A stretch of DNA of 64,000 nt from assembly GCA_001910725.1 (NCBI GenBank), contig MJGA01000001.1:620001-684000 (forward strand), given 5' to 3'. Positions 25,123-36,808 of the stretch are shown here, one piece after another; positions within the stretch are counted from its first letter, which is position 1, and each line of letters begins with the position of its first letter. The translations under genes were made by a program, and so were the position numbers. The notes beneath the pieces were generated by a model. The model was not told the DNA's origin and searched no databases. It worked only from the letters and a program-made list of their open reading frames with translations. Origin of the DNA: Phanerodontia chrysosporium (taxonomy: Eukaryota; Basidiomycota; Agaricomycetes; Polyporales; Phanerochaetaceae).

Positions 25123-27406
25123 TTATGCTTGAGGTGTATCTTGCTGGTCGAGCTCAGTGAGGATGCGCTGCGGCAGGACACGGTGAGCATGATATTGCTT
25201 TGCCGCGTATGCAGTTTCCTTCTCGCCTAGGCCTTGACGGTACTTATCCATATATCTACGAGCAGTGTTACAGAATCTGTACAATGGTCTCAGCATGAGT
25301 TGAGTGTGTGAAGCAAGAGTGGGACACACCGGCGGATGCTCTCGATTGAAACCGAATCGAGTGCGTCGATGACGTTTCGCTCCATCTCCTCGTCACTTGC
25401 TGGCAATTTGGGATTTTTACGGTAGACGCGCTTTGCATGGCACCAACAGCGCTCAATGGGATTAAGCTCGCAGTGAAATTTTGGAAGGTAGACGATGTCG
25501 ACTCCCTCTTCCCGGTCAAGCTTCTGAAGGAGTGTCTCAACATTTGTGAAGTCCGGCTGGTTGTACAGAACACGCCGGCAGCAGCATCTCACCGGGTCCT
25601 TTGCCTTCGGACCCGGACACTGGAACTTCGGGCACTCGGCAGGCAGATCTGCTTCCTCATGCAGTCCACGCTCACGGAGCAGCTGAGCCATGCCTTTGAA
25701 GGCGCCAGGCCATTGTGGATGATCGCGCGGATAGTATAGGGGCTGCGGCGTGCCGTCTGGTAATGTTCCTGGACCCATCTGAACCCGAACCTTGACTTCC
25801 TTCCCAGTAGAGTCGTACATCCGCCGGCCTTGTTCATCCAGCTTGGGAATGTCGACGCCGAAATTGAAACTTGGTCCTTTCGGCATGCGGCGGGCAGAGA
25901 GCGCGTCATGTGCTCGCTTGCGGTGTGTAGGTGCGTGGTCAAAGGCGAGGCAGTGGCGTAGGCCTGGGTAGTGCTGCTTGAGGAGCCGAATAGTGTCCTT
26001 TGTTTGCGCTAAAACTTCTTCAAAGGTGAACCAGCCATCTCGGTTCTTTCCAGCCCTGAAGATGACACGCGCAGACTCTTTGCCGTCTGGGGAGCGAAGG
26101 TAGCCATAGTCGGCTGAGACGAAGTCAGAGACCATCAGGGAAGTGCCTTCACCTTTAGGCTTCGGAATGCGATCCTGCAACTTATGGCACCAATAGACTT
26201 CCTGTCGGTCGTTCCGATAGAATTGGACTTCATCTTGATACCACATGCACCGCGGCATGACACCTGTGGGAAGAGTTCGAGGGATCTCTGAGCCGTCCTT
26301 CGCCCACAGCCTCAGGCCCACCTCTATCTCCGCCATCCTGGGAAGAAAGACGTCTTGCCGATAGCGCACAACGTCCTCGCGCTCATGTCCGTCGATGTAC
26401 AACCCTCGCGGAGCCTTCATCCACCGGTAATCCATGAGGTTCATCCACCGCTTTGCGGTCGCCAGCGAGATCGTTCTGGTGAGCCCGTACTCTTCCTTGA
26501 CTTCTGGGCGGTCCATGTAGCGAACAACATCCATGGCAGTGACGTACTTTCCGATCCCTTGCAGATGTTCGAAGAGTTCCCGTGTGAGCTCGCCTTTATG
26601 CAGCAATGGCTCTGGCCACCAGCCGTAGTCGTGGTAGGGAAGGTCGTCTGGGTGTTCCATGAAGTTCCAGGTCCATTGACGGAGTTGCTTTGCCATATAG
26701 GTGACGGATTTCCGGTGAGCATGTGCGATTTGCTGTGACGCAGCAATCCAACCGATGCTCTGCTGGCTAAAGTAGGTCCATAAGAATTGAACCATCATGT
26801 CCAGTCGCCCTCGGAGGATGTCATCGCCCTCGAAAGGTAGCCGTCGACCCGCTGTCTTGCCCTCCTTCCGCCGAGGCTCTAGGACATCTAACAATGCAAT
26901 CAGTGCGCGTTGGGCATCCTCTTGGCTTGGTGCGAAGCGACGTGAGGGCTTTCGTGGAGTTGCGACCCTTCTGGCAGTGTCAGAGGGTGAACCAGGTGCG
27001 AGATTTGGGTCTGTAGGCGGGCATATCATGAGACTGACTTCTCGGGCTTCTTGTCTGCTTTCAGAGGGCTCTGACATCGTAACGCCAGTGGGGCACTCAA
27101 TACGATGATCTAATGGGGCATATATAGAAGCATGCGGGCATGTACAGGTGAGTTCAAGACAGCTCGAGTCCGATTCTATGGCGGAACTGCCGGTCTTTGC
27201 AGCAGGCTCCCGCTTTCCGAAGATTTTGTAAGTTATGCGAATATTTCCAATCAATGAACACTCACCTCTGGCCCCTGATTCTCCTTGTCCTCCCCTACAG
27301 ACCCTCCAACCGCCTTTCGGCTCTCCGCTTTCGATGGCCGGTGTCTGGGCTTGTAATAGATACCCAGGTTTTGCAGCCTTGACCGCTTATATGCAGATCT
27401 TGGCAT
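25123..27406 (-). CDS. DDE transposase with Cys-rich insert
   Basis: Transposase of the element. A first exon from ATG 27406 (MPRSAYKRSRLQNLGIYYKP) probably splices near 27259; an alternative start is ATG 27077 (MSEPSESRQEAREVSL). The N-terminal half has helical segments of a helix-turn-helix DNA-binding type (LTRTISLATAKRWMNLMDYR). The catalytic triad fits MWYQDEVQFY (Asp), LAFDHAPTHRKRA (Asp) and FHCELNPIERCW (Glu). About 160 residues separate the second Asp and the Glu, much more than the usual 34-39, because of an insert with CPKFQCPGP and VRCCCRRVLYNQPDF. An intron near 25276-25333 joins ESIRR to FCNTARRYMDKY; the protein ends LTELDQQDTPQA. No stop or frameshift was seen. Confidence 0.85.
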
Positions 27407-27783
27407 GTTTCCTGTGGTGTTCAGCACCGTGAACAGGTGCAGAAACCTGAGCAACAGGCCTGAGGGCCCCTTAGACCCCTTGATGACTAGTGCAGACTGG
27501 CGAGAAGGGCGCGAAAGGCGACTCGAGCAGAGGCAGCGCCATTGCGTCATCTTCTTCATGTCATCAGCCTCCCGTCCATGTATCTGGCGATTTGCACCTT
27601 ATTGCGTCCGCTAATGGAATAAATCTTTCCATAGAGTAATCATGGGTACTGCTAGCTAACATTCTATGGAAACTGATTATTTTTAATGATTTTGTGGAGA
27701 GTGCCAGTAGCTCAACTTTGCTCTGTGTCACGCTTTCGCCTGCCAAAGTCGAACAGGCGCCGAGAAGCGTGACGGAAATAATC

Positions 27784-27818
27784 CACGTGGCTTGGTCGAA
27801 ACTGCACGAGCTCTATCT
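27784..27818 (-). repeat. Right terminal inverted repeat of the transposon
   Basis: On the minus strand it begins AGATAGAGCTCGTGCAGTTT, like the left end, with 34 of 35 bases matching. It is followed by TA at 27819-27820. Confidence 0.92.
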
Positions 27819-27905
27819 TAGCCTCGCAAAGCAGCCAAACAAGCCCAAACAACTGCTTTCTCACCGTGACCTCCACCTCCGCCGCACTCGCTTTCGGTCA
27901 CCATC

Positions 27906-30900
27906 ATGGCACGAAGAGATAGATCCTATTCGCCTGACACGCCACATAAGAGGGTAAGACCGTCTCACCGCTCTTCACCGCGGTCCCCGTCGCCAACCAG
28001 GCGCACCCAAAGGCCTCCCAGATCGAGGTACGACGATGACCGGGAGCGGGACAGAGAGAGAGACCGCGACAGGGATTGGGATAGGGACGGCCATAGAGAC
28101 AGGGATAGAGACCGGTACAGGGACGACAGGTATCGCGATGACCGACGAAGGGACTATCGCGACGACCGCCGGGACGATCGCAGACGTTCACGTTCTCGAG
28201 AACGTCGGGACCGCGACAGACGAGAACCTACACCACCCCGTGCCCCTCCTGCTGATAAGGAGCCTAACGCTGCGCCCACACCACCACCCGTAGAGGATGA
28301 GAAGATCAAGGCCAAACGTGCCAAGCTTGAGGCGTGGAAGAAGGAGCGTGAGGCTAAGAAGGCCCTGGACGAGGCGAAGGCGAAAGCTATGGCTCTTGCT
28401 GGAAAGTCAGCTCCAGGTACGTTCTTTCGGCTCACGGAAGATATTCAAGATTTCACACCACTTGATCCTATGCCCTATAGTTCCTGCGAGTACGCCTGCG
28501 AAGTCTGCTGGGCAGCTGAACCGAGCTGCCCTGAGCGGCCTCGGTCTCAAGGGCCTGCCTATCAAGCCGGACGTGATGAAGGCGGCAAAGCTGGGAACTG
28601 TTGCCTCTATGGACGATTCTGAAGAAACGAAGCGGAAGCTGCAGACGCTTGACCTGCCCGAGGTGGACATGACTATGACCGACAGTCAGACGGCTATCGG
28701 TAATTTGGAAGGCGACGATGACGATGACGAGGATCACAAAATGGCGGTCGACAAAGCCAAAGACGCTATGGATGAGGATGAGGACGAAGTTGACCCTCTC
28801 GACGCGTTCATGAGCGGCGTGAAGGAGGAAGTCAAAAAGGTCAACCTGGAGGACATGAAGAAGATGAATGCAGCGTCAAGAGTCCGGCTAGACGATCGGA
28901 TGGTCGACGAGCCTGGAGATGAGATTGAGGGTCCTGAGCCAGACGAGCTCGACGCCACCGAGCTGAATCCCGAAGACATTCTCGCGCTTGCAGCTAAGAA
29001 AGCTAAGAAGAAGGACCTTGCTACCGTCGACCACTCCCGCATCAACTACGAACCCTTCAGGAAGGAGTTCTACATTGCACCTCCAGACATCGCTTCAATG
29101 ACCGACGAGGAGGCAGACCTGCTTCGCTTGGAATTAGATGGCATCAAGATCCGTGGTGTCGATTGCCAAGACCGGTGACCAAGTGGAGTCATTTCGGTCT
29201 TCCTGCGAGCTGGTGAGTATTGTCTGGCGTACGCGCTTTGGACTTTCCTGATCTCCTTCATAGTTTGGACGTTATCAAGAAGCTTGGATATGCTGGGCCT
29301 ACGCCTATCCAAGCTCAAGCAATCCCTGCCATTATGTCTGGCCGAGACGTCATCGGTGTCGCAAAGACTGGCTCTGGGAAGACTATTGCCTTCCTCCTAC
29401 CCATGTTCCGTCATATCAAGGACCAGAGACCGCTTGAACAGATGGAGGGTCCTATCGCTGTTGTAATGACTCCCACTCGCGAACTCGCAGTACAGATTCA
29501 CAGGGAGTGCAAGCCTTTCTGCGAGTACTGAACTTACGAGTAAGCACGTCCTTTGATCTGTAGGGTTAGAACGTGTCTCACAGACGTCGACAGGCTGTAT
29601 GCGCGTACGGAGGGTCACCAATCAAAGATCAGATCGCCGAAATGAAGAAGGGAGCCGAGATCATCGTCTGCACACCAGGACGTATGATTGATCTGCTCAC
29701 GGCCAACTCTGGTCGCGTCACGAACTTGAAGCGTGTCACCTATCTGGTACTCGATGAGGCTGACCGTATGTTTGACATGGGCTTCGAGCCTCAGGTCATG
29801 AAGATCGTCAACAACATCCGGCCCGACCGCCAGACAGTCCTGTTCTCCGCAACCTTCCCGAAGCAGATGGACTCTCTTGCACGCAAGATCCTGCGTAAGC
29901 CCCTCGAGATTACAGTCGGTGGTCGGTCCGTCGTCGCTCCCGAAATCGAGCAGATCGTCGAGGTGCGGGACGAGGATTCCAAGTTCAACCGTCTCCTGGA
30001 GATCCTTGGTCAGACTTACAACGAGGACCCCGAGAGCCGGACGCTCATCTTCGTCGATAGACAGGAGGCCGCAGACAACCTTCTTCGCGAGCTCATGCGC
30101 AAGGGCTACTTGTGCATGTCACTGCACGGCGGCAAGGACCAGATTGATCGCGACCAGACCATCGCGGACTTCAAGTCTGGCGTTGTCCCAATTGTCATCG
30201 CCACCTCTGTTGCCGCACGTGGACTCGACGTCAAGCAGCTCAAGCTTGTTATCAACTATGATGCCCCGAATCACATGGAGGATTACGTTCACCGTGCAGG
30301 GCGCACTGGGCGTGCGGGCAACAAGGGCACGTGTGTCACCTTCATTACACCTGAACAGGACCGATACTCTGTCGACATTTATCGTGCACTCAAGGCTAGT
30401 AATGCTGCGGTCCCGAAAGAGCTCGAGGACCTCGCAAATGGTATGTCTATTACCGCTGCCTGTATCGTACGTTCCTGACGCATTGCCCTTGCAGGCTTCC
30501 TTGAGAAAGTCAAGACCGGCAAGGCAAAAGCCGCCGGCTCCGGTTTCGGCGGCAAGGGTCTCGACAGGCTTGACCAGGAGCGTGATGCCAAGGAGAAAGC
30601 CGAGCGCAAGGCCTACGGCGAGCCGGAGGACGAGAAGGTCGCTGCTGCAGAGGAGCCGGCAAAGGTCGCAGAGAAGGACGAGATGACCTTCGGTGCATTC
30701 AAGGTCGAGGTCAAGCGTGGGCCCGCACCCGACTCGTCCAAGGGTCAGCTCGGTGTCGCAGGTGCCGCACTTGCCGCGAGACGCCTGGCTGCAGCAAAGG
30801 AGGAAGAGAAGATCCAGAATTCGCTGCGCCAGGCGGAAGAGGCCGTCGCGCGCGCCGGCAAGGACACGGCGGCGTACAAGCAGGCGATGAGCGTCGTGCA

Positions 30901-31427
30901 GAAGCTGAACGCGCAGCTGCGTGCGCACAAGCTCGTGCAGCAGTCGCAGCTGCAGCACGAGGACCTGCTCACGAAGAAGGGCGCCGTGGACGCCACCGAG
31001 TTCCATGCGATCATCCCGATCAACGACTACCCGCAAAAGGCGCGGTGGCGCGTCACGAACAAGGAGACGATGGTGCAACTGGTGGACATCACCGGTGCCT
31101 CGGTTACGAACAAGGGTGCGTTGCTGTCCCCACGGCCTTTGCGGGCTGTCGCTGATAGGAGTTTGCAGGTATCTATTACGAGCCTGGGAAGGAGCCGCCA
31201 CCGGAGGGCCCGCCCAAATTGCACCTCCTCGTCGAGGCGAACGAGGAATGGAGGGTGAGTAACGGGCTCGTGTGCGCGTTCGGCGACGGGATGCTGATTT
31301 GGGTCATTGGCAGGTCGAGCAAGCTGTGCGCGAGATCAAGCGGCTGCTCATCGAGGCGTCCGCTGCGGCATTGCAAGCGGAAATGCGCAACCCCACGGCG
31401 ACGGCGGGCAGATACAGTGTTGTGTAG
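27906..31427 (+). CDS. PRP5: DEAD-box splicing helicase Prp5/DDX46 (two apparent frameshifts)
   Basis: ATPase that lets U2 snRNP pair with the intron branch site. The N-terminus is an RS/RD-rich tract ([16 protein letters not shown]), then an acidic region with [15 protein letters not shown], a Prp5/DDX46 hallmark. Core motifs: [11 protein letters not shown] (Q), AKTGSGKT (I), PTRELAVQI (Ia), [16 protein letters not shown] (II), FSATFPKQ (III), [15 protein letters not shown] (IV), [16 protein letters not shown] (V), [12 protein letters not shown] (VI). The C-terminus has [19 protein letters not shown] and ends TAGRYSVV. Two single-base losses break the frame: near 29167, where DC should run into PRPVTKW, and near 29519, where CKPF should run into LRVLNLR. 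Everything around them is conserved, so sequence error is more likely than decay. A transposon ends 87 bp upstream of the ATG. Confidence 0.85.
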
Positions 31428-32003
31428 GCTCTGGTGTGTTCTGTGTGGATGTGCGGCACAGGTGTGCTTTTAATATTCTGCTGTATTCTTCGTCATTCGA
31501 TATGACCTCTGGCTGTGCTCTGGCGCGTCCGGCTTGTGGGTTGGTGACGGATGTGGGGTGTGGCGTTCCCCTGTCTGGCCTGAGGGCTGTCTATGAAACT
31601 CTGGCGTCGGGTGGACAACAACACGTCGGCGAGCCTGGCTCGGAGGGTGGGTTGCGCGCAAAGGGGGGGACAGGGACCCCGAAAGCTGTACGCATTGCAG
31701 GAGCGGTCCGGGGTGGCGGAAGCGCAGTGAGTTGCCATATCCGCGACAGAAGCGCGCTGACTCAGCAGAAGGGCGAGCTGTTTGCCGTTATCGGGCATTG
31801 AGCAGCGTGTGTCACGCGGGAGGTTTGGCGGGCTGGTGTCTGGGGTCTGGCTGGGCGTGGTTGCACGCGCAGAGGCACTTAGTAGTGAGTTTGCTGTCAT
31901 CGGAAATCGCGGGTGGTCCTGCGTCGTCTTATAAGTCCAGGGCGACGCTGATGGAGGGCAGTCCCCATCTGCTCGCGTGCTCTGTCCGTCCTGCGTCCGC
32001 GAC
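31428..32003. other. Intergenic region, 576 bp
   Basis: Tandem gap with the PRP5 3' UTR and the promoter of the MFS gene. A C-to-T style TATAAG occurs at 31930-31935. No coding exon or RNA gene was recognised. Confidence 0.45.
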
Positions 32004-34031
32004 ATGTCCGCAGACCATGCAGACTCCATGGCCGCCCCGTGCGCCCCGGCTCCGCAGGCTCAGACTCGACCAGGACACAGGTGCAGGAGTCTGCCGCCGC
32101 CACGCCCCAGGTCGACTCCGCGGCCCCGCTGAAGCCCGAGCTCCACGGCGGCGAGGGCGAGTCTGCCATCCCGAGGATCGTAAGGTGGGTGGAACCTCGT
32201 TTGCGCAGGCCGCGGCAGTGGTGACGGTTCAGTTGGGATCTACAGGAAGATGTGATTGAGAACCACGAGGACGACTGGGAACACGATCCACGAAACCCGA
32301 GAAACTGGTCCTTTTGGAAAAAGTGGCAAATGACGGGCATCGTGAGTGCCTTCCCAGTGCTGTCTTCCCCCGTACAGGGCCAGTCTCATTCTGCATCAAG
32401 GTGTCTCTCTACACGTTCGTATCACCGTTGGCCAGTTCCATGATGGCGCCCGGCCTGCCTCAGATCGCAGAGCACTTTGGCATTACCAGCGAAACCATCG
32501 TCGCCATGACCCTCAGTATATTCCTGTTGACCTTTGCCATCGGTCCGCTCTTCCTCGCACCACTGTCCGAAATTTACGGACGTACATGGGTGAGTAGGTC
32601 CGTTACACAGGCGCCAAACCTTCTTCTCACCCACGGGTCAAAAGGTCTTGCACATATGCAACTTGTTCTTCCTGGCGTTCAACCTCGGCTGCGCGTATGC
32701 GCCTACTACAGGAGTGCTAATCGGCATGCGTCTCCTCTGTACGTATCCAGAGCATATGTATGACATTTACCTGCTCACATTTAATACAGGCGGATTCTTT
32801 GGTAGTGCGCCCATCGCCTGTGGCGGCGGCACCGTCAGCGACCTCTTCTCGGAGCGGGACCGTGCGTCCGCCATGGCCGTGTACTCGCTGGGCCCGCTCA
32901 TCGGTCCCGCCGTGGGGCCCATCGCAGGCGGCTTTATCTCGGAGACCATTGGCTTCAAATACGTCTTCATTGTGATCGCCGGGCTGTGCGGCTTCGCCGC
33001 CGTGCTCGGCATCCCGTTCCTCCGCGAGACGTACTCGCCTGTCATTCGGCTGCGCCTCGCGAAGCAGATGGACGACCCAGAGAAGGCGGCGCGCCAGCAC
33101 CCGCACCTGCTGCAGAACCACGGCAGCAAGCTGCACCTGATCTGGGTGAACCTGCACCGCCCGGCGATTCTGCTCACGCGGAGCTTCGTGTGCTTCATCC
33201 TCAGTCTCTACATGGCCTTGTAAGCCTGCCTGCGCTCTGTCACCCGGCGAGTACTAACAGAACAATCTCTGCAGCATGTACGGCATCTACTACCTGATGT
33301 TCGCGACGTTCCCTGATCTCTTCACGGATGTGTACCACTTCTCCGAAGGCATCACCGGCATATGTTACCTGGGGCTCGGCCTCGGCTTCATGTCCGCCAC
33401 CATCTTCGGTGCCAGCTTCGCGGATAAGGTCTACCAGAACGTACGTGCCTGGCTTGCCCCGCATGCAAGCTCTCTGCTGACACCCCCACCACAGCTCTCC
33501 GCTAAGAATGGCGGGAAAGGCAAGCCAGAGTTCCGCATACCCGCGCTGATCTTCGGGTCCTTGTTTGTCCCAATAGGTCTCTTGTAAGTCATTTGCGTCC
33601 GTCGACACTGACTCGACGCTGACGTCTCCGGCTGTAGCTGGTACGGCTGGTCAGCACAGGCTCAGATCCACTGGATCATGCCCATCATCGGGACAGCCAT
33701 CTTCGGCTTTGGGATGATGACCACCTTGTACGCTAAATTGCCTTTTACCACTCCAAACGTTGTACTCACGCATCGTAGCCTGCCGATTCAGCTCTACCTC
33801 GTCGACACATTCACGTACGCTGCGAGCGCGCTCGCTGCAGCGTCCGTGTTCCGCTCGACGCTCGGCTTCGCGTTCCCGCTCTTCGGCGAACAGATGTACG
33901 CAGCGCTGGGCTACGGCGGCGGCAACTCCCTGCTCGCGGGCCTCGGCATCGTCCTCGGGATCCCGTTCCCCATCTGGCTCTGGTTCTACGGCGAGAAGAT
34001 CCGTGCGCGCAGCTCACTCAGCCGGAGCTAG
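32004..34031 (+). CDS. MFS transporter, DHA1 (drug/polyamine H+ antiporter) type
   Basis: Twelve-helix plasma-membrane transporter. After a disordered N-terminus come DWEHDPRNPRNWSFWKKW, the typical entry of fungal DHA1 carriers, then TFVSPLASSMMAPGLPQIAE and the loop LAPLSEIYGRTWV (GR motif). Helices 4-6 include GFFGSAPIACGGGTVSDLF and LGPLIGPAVGPIAGGFISE (motif C region), then FLRETYSPVI. The second half includes MYGIYYLMFATFPDLF, RIPALIFGSLFVPIGLLWYG and FPLFGEQMYAALGYGGGNSL, ending GEKIRARSSLSRS. Six or more short introns. The N-terminal frame is broken: ATGs at 32004 and 32028 run out of frame near 32042, in a C run, relative to SAGSDSTRTQVQESAAA. One missing C explains it. Substrates of this group include polyamines and drugs; none can be assigned here. 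Confidence 0.82.
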
Positions 34032-34467
34032 TCCCCACACCTTCCTGCGCTCTAGCCCACCGCGCCTGCTTTTTATGAATATCAGTAACGCACATGCATG
34101 ATAATTGGATGGATCTTAATGGAACTAGCACTAGCCCCGTTATTTTCGTATCGTAGTAGCACAGTCTTGCGCTTTCACGCCATCGTTATCCCACTCTTGC
34201 AGGATAGTACATGTAGCCACTCGAATAGAAGGCCGAGCCTCGCTGCCATGCTGTGCTCCGTTAGCATGGACTCGTGTAATCTTATATTTCCAAGTAGATA
34301 AACCTGCAGTTTTCTGCGCGCTTACTCGCAAGGCGCCACAAAGTCTCCGGAAGGCGGACCGGCAGTCCGCTCGCCGTGCCACGCTGAATCACGGCAAACA
34401 AGCACGGTTGAAGCCAAAGTACACAATGTTACAGGGGGCTGCGCATATCAACAACTATCTGGACGTT
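34032..34467. other. Convergent intergenic region, 436 bp
   Basis: It lies between the 3' ends of the MFS and NSP1 genes. It holds only the two 3' UTRs as far as I can see; no exon, RNA gene or repeat was recognised. Confidence 0.45.
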
Positions 34468-36635
34468 TCATCGCCCGCTCAGACCAAAACGCGAGCCGTA
34501 TTCGCCTCCCGCGCCCCTGACGCCGCTGCCGGGTCCAGCGCCGCCCAGTCTCGGACTCGCGACACCGGAGCCGCCATCGGCGGCACGGACCCTGCGCTCG
34601 ACGTCGCTGACCTTCGCCTCGACTTCACGCACGGCGCCGTCGATCCACTGCAGGCTCTCGAGGTGGTTCGCGAGGACCTGTGCGATCTGCGTGAGCGGGT
34701 CGTCGTTGCCCGTCTGCAGCGCGCCGTCGCCCGCGGTGGACGCGGAGAGGTTGCTGGACGATGTCGGCGAGAGCGCGTTGACGGCCTCGATCATCTGTGT
34801 GAGCGAGGCTGAGAGGTCGTCGAGGTGCCCGTGGAGCTCGGTGGCAAGCATGTAGCTGTGGAGGATGAGTGAGCATGCGCGCATGGATAAGAGGCTCTGG
34901 GACGTACTTGCGATCCCTCTCCGTGTCGGCAGGACCGGTATCAAGCGATCGTAGACCTCCACCACCGGCACCTTGTGACGGCGCGTTCGTTGAACCGAGG
35001 ATCTCGTCAGTGACCTTCTCATAGGCGTCGAGCGTCGCAGAGAGCTCCCGCTGCTGCTGCTCGATGTGGTCCAGCGATTGGTCTACGTCATTCTGCTCGC
35101 GCTCAGCTGCGAGGAGTGTTGCGTACAAAGCGGACAACTATGCGTCATAGATGAGTAGACTTCAAATTTGTCATGAGATGGGAGCCGTACGTTATTGCCG
35201 CTCTCGATCAAGGTGCGATCCCAGACGGCGACTTCAGCAGCAAACTTGCCGAAGGCTTTGACTTGCTCTTCAAGGTCCGATGTCCATTTGTTTACGACCT
35301 CTTCGATTGTCTTTCCACGTAATACCGATGGAGCGGGAAGAACCACTTGTGCAGATGAGGTCGCTGAAGTAGCACCCGCGGCAGCGGTGGTAGGAGCTGA
35401 AGTACCTTCCTTCGGTTTCTCTCCTGGGCGATGCAAGTTCGTTCAATACACAGATAAACAACAGCTGGAGGACATACCGTCTTTCTTTTCTTCAGGCTTC
35501 TTAGCGGCACCAAATAGGCTGAATGTGGATGCTTTGCAACGAGTTAGCGCTGTTTTGTTCAATGAGTCGCGAGTAGCTCACCAGAAGCAGGTGCTGCCGC
35601 TCCGTCCTTCTTTTCTTCTGGCTTGGGAGCAGGCGCGCCGAAAAGATTTGGCGTAGTTGTCGAAGCAGGCGCAGCGCCAGCTGATATGCAAACGTAGGTT
35701 AGCGACTTTTCGGTAGCTGAATCGCAGCGCTACTGACCAGCACCCCCAGTAGCACTCGTTGATGAGGGCGTTCCTCCGAACAAACTCGGTGTTGTAGTTG
35801 TCGTAGTCCCAGCCGTCCCTGTAGCCCCAGTAGCAGTGGCGCCAGCTGCAGGCGTATCTGGCTTCTTTCCGAACAGACTGCCACCGCCAAAGAGGCCGCC
35901 GCCGGCTGCCGGAGCCGCAGCAGTGGCAGGGGTTGTGCCACTTGCAGTTGACGTTGATGTAGTTGAGGAGTTGCCGAAGAGAGACGGCGCAGCTGCAGCA
36001 ATGAGGTCAAGGTGATGTGCTGGGCATTAAGTTGTGAGGTCACGCACATGTCGATGCCGTGCTCCCTGTTGTGGCACTTGGTTGTCCAAATACTGCAAAG
36101 GGATAGGCTCAGCCAGAGAGACGATGGCGCTGATCCAGACGTACAGCTTGGAGTTGCGGGCTTCGATGCGTTCTGGTCTGCAGGTTTAGGTTGACCAAAC
36201 CCTGAGAACAGTCCTCCCCCAGGTGCAGCGGATGTCGTTCCTGCTGTTGTGTTGGGAGTAGATGTCGTGGTGGCGCCACCAAAGAGCCCGCCACTTGGTG
36301 CAGGAGTCGTGCTCGTGTTGGTACCTGGGTTTCCGAATAGACCTCCCGTTGGGGCCGCAGGCGCGGTAGACGTTGTTGTATTCGAGTTGTTGGTACCAAG
36401 ACCGCCAAAGAGACCCCCTCCTGTTGTTCCTGTACTACCAGCGGGGGCAGCAGGAGTTGTGCTCCCAAAAAGACCTCCGCTTGGTTGGGCTATATGAGGT
36501 CAGTCTCGCGAAGTGGCAGATGACTAAGGGGGGCATACTGGTAGATGTGTTGGTTCCGCCGAACAAGCTACCACCCGTATTGGAAGCCCCTTGCTGACTG
36601 TTTCCTGTGTTCCCGAAGAGGTTGAAGCTGCTCAT
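34468..36635 (-). CDS. NSP1: Nucleoporin Nsp1 (Nup62-like)
   Basis: FG nucleoporin of the central channel and of the cytoplasmic Nup82 complex. The start MSSFNLFGNTGNSQQGAS (36635) opens an FG domain of Gly/Ser/Thr/Ala-rich spacers and many LFG repeats (GGSLFGGT, SGGLFGST, GGGLFGGLG, TGGLFGNPG, SGGLFGGAT, PSLFGG). Here they are mostly SLFG/GLFG, not the FxFG type of yeast Nsp1. The C-terminal coiled-coil domain starts at VLRGKTIEEVVNKWTSDLEE and includes FAAEVAVWDRTLIESGN and DQSLDHIEQQQRELSATLDA, conserved in Nsp1/Nup62, which form trimers with Nup54/58-like and Nup82 partners. Several introns fall between FG blocks. The divergent neighbour is an F-box gene 173 bp away. Nup82/88 is encoded 2.4 kb further on, on the same strand. 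Confidence 0.9.
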
Positions 36636-36808
36636 CGCGGATGGAATGAGAGGCCCACACGCGACGCGTCGAACATTCACTTCACCAGCGTCAAGTCTCC
36701 TCAAGGCGAGGTAAGTAAGGGACCTTACTACCTTTCACGTCGGACTTTAAACCGCCCTAAGCCCACAAGCACTATTCGTTACCGAGCTTATCCCCCTTCG
36801 ACCACACC

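Larger units (their letters stand above)
24945..27818 (-). mobile_element. Complete Tc1/mariner-like DNA transposon, 2,874 bp
   Basis: Bounded by 35-bp inverted repeats (24945-24979 and 27784-27818) that differ at one base, and flanked on both sides by TA (24943-24944; 27819-27820), the target duplication of the Tc1/mariner group. It carries one transposase gene with an apparently open frame. Near-identical termini and the open frame suggest recent insertion and possible autonomy. Removing the element and one TA leaves about 150 bp between the divergent starts of PI31 (24886) and PRP5 (27906), so it landed in their shared promoter. Confidence 0.9.

Noticed and set aside
30119..31201. 360-codon open frame on the minus strand
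   Set aside because: It lies opposite the conserved helicase core of PRP5 and mirrors its codon pattern; no domain is visible.
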